A DNA stretch of 64,000 bases, taken from positions 3,088,456-3,152,455 of the forward strand of contig CM060062.1 of assembly GCA_030533445.1 (NCBI GenBank). Reading direction: 5' to 3'. The translations under genes and the position numbers were made by a program. Shown here in pieces: positions 50,083 through 64,000 of the stretch (the stretch's first letter is position 1; every line of letters begins with the position of its first letter). Below the pieces are notes generated by a model. The model saw only the letters and a program-made list of their open reading frames with translations. It was not told the DNA's origin and searched no databases. This stretch comes from Cyprinodon diabolis. Its lineage: Eukaryota > Chordata > Actinopteri > Cyprinodontiformes > Cyprinodontidae.

Positions 50083-51694
50083 CAGGTGCTGGTCATAAAA
50101 TTAGAATATCATGAAAAAGTAGATTGATTTCAGTAATTCCATTTAAAAAGTGAAACTTGTATATTATATTCATACATTACATACAAACTCATATATTTCA
50201 GATGTTTATTTTGTTTAATTTTGATGATTACAAATGACAACAAATGAAAATCTCAAATTCATCATATCAGAAAATTAGAATATTACTGAAGACCAATAAA
50301 AACAAAGGATTTATAGAAATGTTGGCCAACTGAAAAGTATGAACATGAAAAGTATGAGCATGTACAGCACTCAGTATTTAGTTGGGCCTCCTTTGGCCTG
50401 TATTACTGCAGCAATGCGGCGTGGCATGGAGTCGATCAGTCTGTGGCACTGCTCAGGTGTTATGATAGCCCAGGTTGCTCTAATAGTGGCTTTTAGCTCT
50501 TCTGAATTGTTGGGTCTGGTGTATTGCATCTTCTTCTTCACAATACCCCATAGATTTTCTATGGGGTTAAGGTCAGGAGAGTTTGCTGGCCAATTAAGAA
50601 CAGGGATACCATGGTCCTTCAACCAGGTACTGGTAGCTTTGGCACTGTGTGCAGGTGCCAAGTCCTGTTGGAAAATGAAATCTGCATCTCCAAAAAGTTG
50701 GTCAGCTGCAGGAAGCATGAAGTGCTCTAAAACTTCCTGGTATGTGGCTGCGTTGACCCTGGACCTCAGAAAACACAATGGACCAACACCAGCAGATGAC
50801 ATGGCACCCCAAACCATCACTGACTGTGGAAACTTTACACTGGACTTCAAGCAACGTGGATGAAGTGCCTCTCTTCTTTTCCTCCAGACTCTGGGACCTT
50901 GATTTCCAAAGGAAATGCAAAATTTACTTTCATCAGAGAACATGACTTTGGACCACTCACCAGCAGTCCAGTCCTGTTTCTCTTTAGCCCAGGCAAGACG
51001 CTTCTGACGCTGTCTGTGGTTCAAGAGTGGCTTGACACAAGGAATGCGACAGCAGAAACCCATGTCTTTCATACGTCTGTGTGTGGTGGTTCTTGAAGCA
51101 CTCACTCCAGCTGCAGTCCACTCTTTGTGAATCTCCCCCACATTTTTGAATGGGTTTTGTTTCACAATCCTCTCCAGGGTGCGGTTATCTCTCTTGCTTG
51201 TACACTTTTTTCGACCACATCTTTTCCTTCCCTTCGCCTCTCTATTAATGTGCTTGGACACTGAGCTCTGTGAACAGCCAGCCTCTTTAGCGATGACCTT
51301 TTGTGTCTTGCCCTCCTTGTGCAAGCTGTCGATGGTCGTCTTTTGGACAACTGTCAAGTCAGCAGTCTTCCCCATGATTGTGTAGCCTATAGAACTAGAC
51401 TGAAAGACCATTTAAAGGCTTTTGCAGGTGGTTTGAGTTAATTAGCTGATTAGAGTGTGGCACCAGGGGCCATCAATTTTGAACCTTTTCACAATATTCT
51501 AATTTTCTGATATGATGAATTTGAGATTTTCATTTGTTGTCATTTGTAATCATCAAAATTAAACAAAATAAACATCTGAAATATATGAGTTTGTATGTAA
51601 TGTATGAATATAATATACAAGTTTCACTTTTTAAATGGAATTACTGAAATCAATCTACTTTTTCATGATATTCTAATTTTATGACCAGCACCTG
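50083..51694 (-). mobile_element. Tc1/mariner transposon, apparently intact
   Basis: Inserted at TA (TA before 50083 and at 51695-51696). Inverted repeats of about 202 bp (50083-50284 and 51493-51694) are identical as far as I can read, starting CAGGTGCTGGTCATAAAATT. The inner ends carry a second copy of the 'AAAATTAGAATAT' word, an IR/DR-style arrangement. The transposase gene between them is uninterrupted. Perfect arms and an open gene point to very recent insertion. It lies between dnase1l1 and mfn2. Confidence 0.97.
50371..51375 (-). CDS. Tc1-type DD34E transposase, full length
   Basis: A single open frame of 334 codons from MGKTADLTVVQKTTIDSL; an upstream in-frame ATG would add 12 residues (to 51411). 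N-terminal paired-type helix-turn-helix region ('VIAKEAGCSQSSVSKHI'), a basic linker ('KGRKRCGRKKCTSKRD'), second HTH with 'GVSASRTTTHRRMKDMG', then the DDE core: Asp in 'VMFSDESKF', Asp in 'IFQQDLAPAH' and Glu in 'NPIENLWG', with 34 residues between the second Asp and the Glu. Ends 'VIQAKGGPTKY'. Length equals typical active Tc1 transposases (about 340 aa). No stop or frameshift. Function: cut-and-paste transposition at TA. Confidence 0.96.
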   Translation of the reverse strand: MGKTADLTVVQKTTIDSLHKEGKTQKVIAKEAGCSQSSVSKHINREAKGRKRCGRKKCTSKRDNRTLERIVKQNPFKNVGEIHKEWTAAGVSASRTTTHRRMKDMGFCCRIPCVKPLLNHRQRQKRLAWAKEKQDWTAGEWSKVMFSDESKFCISFGNQGPRVWRKRREALHPRCLKSSVKFPQSVMVWGAMSSAGVGPLCFLRSRVNAATYQEVLEHFMLPAADQLFGDADFIFQQDLAPAHSAKATSTWLKDHGIPVLNWPANSPDLNPIENLWGIVKKKMQYTRPNNSEELKATIRATWAIITPEQCHRLIDSMPRRIAAVIQAKGGPTKY

Positions 51695-52789
51695 TAATTT
51701 AATCTGACATGTACTCTGTGTTACCTGAAGAGCTTTCTGTATGAAAGTGAATCTCTGAGTACCTGAAACCAAACACCTGTAGCTGTTTGTGAGAGTGCAC
51801 TTGTGCATGTAAAGTTTATCCAAAGGACAGATGCTCAATAGTGGTTGTGAAGAGTCATAGATGCACCCCTCCCCAGAGCACCGACGCAGGCGTCGGGGGA
51901 CCCAAAGCCCCAGATGCCCAAAGGGACCCCGGACAATCCACCGGACTTGGTTTCCAAGGTTTGAAGACGTTTCGCTGCGAAACCAAGTCCGGTGGATTGT
52001 TTTTAAACTTTTACGGAATGACTATGACCTTGATGACTGAGAATCTTCATCAGCATACATGTGTTGTTAAAGAAATAAAAAATAAAGTACAACAAAAAAA
52101 AAATCCAGTGTAAGCTGTCAGGAGGTGCTGAAGAATAAGCTTTGACCTTCCAATTGTCTGAACCACCGATTTCACAATTTCCTCCTTCCTGGTGGCATGG
52201 TGCAGATATTGATCACATAGTTTAGGTCAGATGGAGATCTTTGGTCTTTTCTCTTCAATAAGAAATAATTTTAACTTTTTCGTCAGTGAGAAAAGCAATC
52301 CTACATCTGCAGAGAAAACATCACAACTTTAAAAAGTAATTTCCAGCTTTGACTATGTTCTCTATGTTTTTAGGTGATCAGCTTTCATCATTATGGCCTC
52401 CCGCTCAGCTTGACTCATCCTGAAAAACATTTTTCTTTGCAAAATTTTATGGTACAGTTTTTTCTTCTAAAATAGAAAATCTTAGTTTTTAATTTCCTCG
52501 ATCTCAATATTTTTATTTTGATCTACTGATCTTGAAGCTTTGGTGGGAAAAGAGCTCCTTGACTCATAAAGTTCCCAGAATCCTGTTAAATGTATAAAAA
52601 GTGACGCTAGGTGAGGAAAACAATCAGCTAATTTCTGCTGCAGTGAGGTTAGCAGTAAAGGAACCTGTGGCGTAATGTATGCGTTGCTAGGCAACACATG
52701 CTAATAACAAAATTGATGGCAACCATTGAACTAACACTCCTCACCAGATGGTGGCGGTAGCGCCTCTTCTTCTTCGGCTCAAATAGAAC
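51695..52789. other. Intergenic, no gene seen
   Basis: Between the Tc1 element and mfn2. It contains a perfect 22-bp inverted repeat (51933-52000) and, beside it, 'AAGACGTTTCGCTGC' and 'GACTGAGAATCTTCATCAG', words I associate with the 3' ends of common fish retroelements (possibly Penelope-like). No exon recognised. Confidence 0.4.
51933..52000. repeat. Perfect 22-bp inverted repeat
   Basis: The arm at 51933-51954, centred on 'TCCACCGGACTTGG', is exactly complementary to 51979-52000, with a 24-nt loop. It lies in likely retroelement debris. It could be a retroelement 3' hairpin. Confidence 0.9.
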
Positions 52790-53074
52790 GAGGAGCAGAA
52801 GAAGAAGTTACTTCCGCTTCCGGCTGAGCTCCGCCAGTCTCTCCTGATCCTTCTCCTTGGAAGAGAAGCTGGAATATTCTGTTCGCCGGAGAGGAGCTGC
52901 ACCTTCCCGCTACCAGCATCCCTGACAGGCTGACCCTGGTAACCTTTGACCCCTCAGTGGTCCCGCTGCCGGAGGCTCCGGACGGCCCCCCTCTAACCTT
53001 GGCGGCCCTGCTTAGAGTTCAGGCCGGAGGCAGGATGCAGGGAGACCGCTGATGACCACAGAGCCCGACCCCAG
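52790..53074 (+). promoter_or_regulatory. mfn2: Probable mfn2 promoter and first exon
   Basis: A GC- and CpG-richer island ('TTCCGCTTCCGGCTGAGCTC') leading to a splice donor at 53075 (CCAG then GTAGGA). Near the end are two start codons: ATG at 53035 opens a five-codon frame (MQGDR) whose stop overlaps the ATG at 53052 (TGATG). The second frame reads MTTEPDPS across the splice and is in register with the mitofusin frame. The exon's 5' limit is not visible. Confidence 0.6.
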
Positions 53075-53162
53075 GTAGGACAGGTTTGATCTGGAATATT
53101 CAGCTCTACACAGGCTGACAGAAAACCAGCCTGTTCACAACCGGCCTGTTAGATCAGAAAAC

Positions 53163-53340
53163 CAGCCTGATCCATCTGGTCTGGATCTATGTTGATCCAT
53201 CTGATCTGGATCTATGTTGGTCTATCTGATGTGGATCTAGTCTTATCCATCTGATGTGGATCTGTGTTGATCCATCTGATCCGGATCTATTCTGATCCGT
53301 CTGATCTGGATCTATGCTGATCCATCTGATCTGGATCTTT
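53163..53340. repeat. Tandem array of about 25 bp units in mfn2 intron 1
   Basis: About seven diverged copies built on 'GATCCATCTGATCTGGATCT'. They lie close behind the mfn2 exon 1 donor. Confidence 0.85.
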
Positions 53341-53399
53341 AGCAACTTTAAATGCATCATTCCTCATTTCCTAACTTTCTGAATAAGGTGCAGCATGTT

Positions 53400-53645
53400 T
53401 CTGCAGCCTCTGGTGTTTGTTCTGCTCTCTCCTCCTTCAATCTCCTTCATTCTCCTCCTTAATTTTCCTTCTTCATTCTCCTCCTCCATTCTCCTCTCCT
53501 CCTCATCCTTCATTCTCCTCCTTCATTCCTCTCATCTCCCCCTTCTTCTCCTTCATCTCCTCCTTCTCCTCATCCATTCTCTACCTTCATTCTTCTCCTT
53601 CATTCTCCTCCTTCCTTCTCCTCCTCCCTCCTCCTCTTATCAGCA
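53400..53645. repeat. C/T-rich tract in mfn2 intron 1
   Basis: About 240 bp, nearly pure pyrimidine on the + strand, built from 'TCTCCTCCTTCATTC' words. Leucine/serine-rich open frames through it are artefacts. Such mirror-like polypyrimidine tracts can form triplex DNA. Confidence 0.85.
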
Positions 53646-54317
53646 GGTAGAGGTGTAACTCCTGTTGGACGTTCTGAGTCTGATACTGAAGCTGTCAGTA
53701 TTCTCTGCTGCCATCTGCTGGTTTAGGGAGGAACTACTTGTTCTGCCAAATAATATCAGATAATCCTTTATAAAAGTCCTGCATTCAGATTATAATCTGG
53801 ATCATCACCAACATTTAATGGATTGTTCCTCAGCAGGAGGTCCGCCTCTGATAAAAATGTAATTTCTTTTGAACATAGACAGACAAACTCTCCTAACAGT
53901 TAAAGTTACCGTAGCTGGTAATGAGGACTCTGTTCAAATTGTGTCCCAGAGTTTGTAAAGTCAGTTAATTAGAAATGATCTGCCTCTAGAGGACCTGTGC
54001 AACACCTTTCCTTGTTTCCAGGGGAATCTTTTACTGGTTGAATTCTGCAGCTCTGTCCTTTACAGGCGTTTCTGACTTTCCGGTTTATCTGGTCTAAACT
54101 TTTTCTGTCCTTTTTTTATTGATTCTACCAAAACAATTTTTGTTATTGTGTTCAGAAGTGATTTATTTTTGAGCTGATGGGTGACATGAATAATTATCCA
54201 ACCTTTATAGCTGACAGAAACCTGGCTGCGGTTAGCAGAGCGATCATTAGCATCATTAGCTGCATCAGGGTGGTTCCTCTACTAATCCAACCTTTACTCT
54301 GCTGTCTCTGCAGTGCC

Positions 54318-62120
<7,803 letters not shown>

Positions 62121-62424
62121 GTAGCCTCTGCTCTGGCATCAGGGGGATGCAGAGCATGGTCAACAGAAATAACTGAAACAATAGAGTCTGGGTGTGGCTC
62201 CCTCTGCTGGCAGCAAATATATATTGCAAGAACAAATATTCACCAAAGAATCAGAAAATACTTAAAGTATTTATAAATAACTGCTCATTATCATCATCAT
62301 CATAGGATTCTTCTAGCCTCAGATGTTTAAACCAGAGTTTGTAAAAAATAAAGTTTTGGTGACAACAATCAGAAACAGGACGAGGTTTCCTTTAGCTGTT
62401 CAGCTGATTGAACCTTTGCTGCAG

Positions 62425-62548
62425 TGATTAGGATTAGGAACAAGATCAGGGCCATGATCAGGACTAGGATTAGGATCAGGACTGCGATCGAGATCAGGGT
62501 TAGGATCAGGATTAGGATAAGGATAGGGATTGGGATTAGGACCAGGAT
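62425..62548. repeat. GGATTAGG-type degenerate simple repeat
   Basis: Alternating 'GGATTAGGATCAGG'-like hexamers and variants. It resembles telomeric repeats in composition but is not (TTAGGG)n. It borders the truncated 3' end of the L2 copy. Confidence 0.8.
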
Positions 62549-64000
62549 CTAAGAAAAACCTGCTGATTGCATCAACTAATTGACTTAAAGGCAATCCCTC
62601 ACACTAAGCATGCTTGTAGCGACAGTGGAGTGGAAAAACTCCCTTTGAACAGGAAGAAACCTCCAGCAGAACCAGGCTCAGTGTGAGCGGCCATCTGCTG
62701 AGGCCCACTGGGGTTCAAGGAGACAGAAGCAGAGACACAAAAAGCAACTGGAAAAGACGACCCCATCCAGGAAACACACAGCCAGGCAGACGAGCTCCGA
62801 GCCAGCTCCCATGCCAGAGGATTAAGAGAGCACATCCAGTTAGTTACAGTCAGAGAAACAGGACTACACTGGAAAACAGGCCAAGCTCCAGCATCTAGAA
62901 ACAAAGGTGTTGATGGAAGCAGCACAGCTGATATTTCTCTCCAGGATGGAGTCACAGCCAAACAGGAACAAACCAGATGAAGCTACTATGAGAAAAAGCA
63001 GAGAGAGCAGAACGTTAGAGATTGAACTAACAGATTCTGCAGAGTGGGAGAATAGAGATAGAATGATGAAAAAGGGGTCCCTATGTCCTCCAGCAGTCTA
63101 AGCCTATAGCAGCAGAACTATAGAGATAGCTCAGGATAACCTGAGCCACTCTAACTAGAAGCTTTATGAAAAGGAAAGTTTTAAGTCTAGCCTTAAAAGT
63201 AGACAGGGTGTCTGCCTCACGGACTAAAACTGGTAGTTGGTTCCACAGGAGAGGAGCCTGATAACTAAAAGATCTGCCTCCCATTCTACTTTTAGAAATT
63301 CTAGGAACCACTAGTAAACCTGCAGATTGAGAGCGAAGTGCTCTGTTAGGAACATAAGGAACAATCAGATCTCTGATATAAGATGGAGCTTGGCCATTTA
63401 AGGCTTTATATGTGAGAAGGAGGATTTTAAATTCGATTCTTGATTTAACAGGAAGCCAATGAAGAGAAGCCAGGATAGGAGAGATATGATCTCTCTTTTT
63501 AATTTTCATCAGAACTCTGGCTGCAGCATTTTGGATCAGCTGAAGGCTTTTAACTAGTTTGTGGACTTCCTGATAGTAAAGAATTACAATAGTCCAGCCT
63601 TGAAGTAACAAATGCATGGACTAGTTTCTCAGCATAACCCCTGGACAGGAGATTTCTCATTTTTGCAATGTTCCTCAGATGAAAGAAGGAAATTCTAGAA
63701 ACCTCTTTGATCTGGGATTTAAATGACAGGTCCTGATCAAAAACAACACCAAGATTTTTTACTTTATTATCTGAAATCAGTTTAATCCCATCCAAATGAA
63801 GTGACTGGCTAATCAGCTTATTTTTCAAAGACAGAGGAGAGAGAAAGTGAAGCAGATTCTTTAAAATTTATAACTGCACTATCTGATAAAGATCTACTAA
63901 AACTGAACCTTCTTTTGGGGAAGAAGTTAAAGTAATCCTTATTAGAAAGTGGTCAGAGAGGACAGGGTTGTGAGGAAATACTGTTATTTCTTCACATTCT
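62549..64000 (-). pseudogene. L2-type LINE, internally deleted, running off the right edge
   Basis: Minus strand. From the right edge: endonuclease end ('PCPLSDHFLIRITLTSS', about 63900-63970), then directly the late RT region ('KVKNLGVVFDQDLSFKSQI', 'HAFVTSRLDYCNSLLSG'), then after a frameshift near 63590 'LQLIQNAAARVLMKIKKRDH', 'SPILASLHWLPVKSRIEFKI' and 'LLWNQLPVLVREADTLSTFK'. It closes with the L2 3' region shared with 5645-6110. The central RT is missing, so the copy is internally deleted as well as frameshifted. The terminal (ATTGA)n tail is absent. It lies in a mitofusin intron, antisense to the gene. Confidence 0.88.

Noticed and set aside
50339..51385. Plus-strand open frames within the Tc1 element
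   Set aside because: They are antisense to the intact transposase and have no family motifs.
53395..53658. Serine/leucine-rich open frames in mfn2 intron 1
   Set aside because: They are translations of a polypyrimidine tract.
62400..62594. Interstitial telomere repeat or Asn-Pro-rich protein
   Set aside because: The repeat is GGATTAGG-like with many variants, not (TTAGGG)n, and the peptide is its passive translation.

Overview
The window is nuclear DNA of a teleost fish, probably a percomorph. The reasons are multi-exon vertebrate genes with GT/AG introns, snoRNA genes inside ribosomal-protein introns, conserved rpl10-dnase1l1 linkage, and a fish-type repeat load (L2 and L1/Tx1-like LINEs, hAT, Tc1, and a Ginger-like transposon with integrase). 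I cannot name the species.

Three host genes lie on the + strand. rpl10 (coding 16.3-20.0 kb, complete, 215 codons plus stop) carries two H/ACA snoRNA copies resembling SNORA70 in its introns. dnase1l1 (44.8-49.0 kb, complete, about 316 aa) is a secreted, probably GPI-anchored DNase I relative with all catalytic positions present. A mitofusin, best matching mfn2 (54.3-62.1 kb), has its GTPase domain and first heptad repeat here; the transmembrane region and second heptad repeat lie beyond the right edge. rpl10 next to dnase1l1 matches human Xq28. The neighbour mfn2 is not part of that human block.

Layout: 0-8 kb has no recognisable gene, only old LINE pieces. 8.1-14.3 kb holds two large tandem arrays, a GGAT-type microsatellite and a 39-bp minisatellite with about 345-bp higher-order periodicity. 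16-20 kb is rpl10. About 21.7-38 kb is a stack of nested mobile elements: an old element with about 325-bp internal repeats is split by an 8.5-kb Ginger-like DNA transposon (24614-33083), itself split by a hAT element that contains a second hAT element. An L1/Tx1-like LINE sits 19 bp beyond the Ginger right end. 38.2-39.0 kb is a foldback element with a possible captured exon. 42.7-44.2 kb is an L2 LINE split by another L2 tail and by a TTAA-flanked MITE. A nearly pristine Tc1 element lies at 50.1-51.7 kb. mfn2 intron 9 is mostly a 36-bp satellite. A rearranged L2 copy fills the right end.

The most unusual content is the Ginger-like element. Besides a multi-exon integrase with H2C2, DDE and GPY-type regions, its strand encodes a separate Ulp1/C48-type protease with all four catalytic positions visible across exons, and then an exon that reads like the hinge region of SMC5. 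I inferred these exons by eye from splice signals and residue patterns; no search was run.
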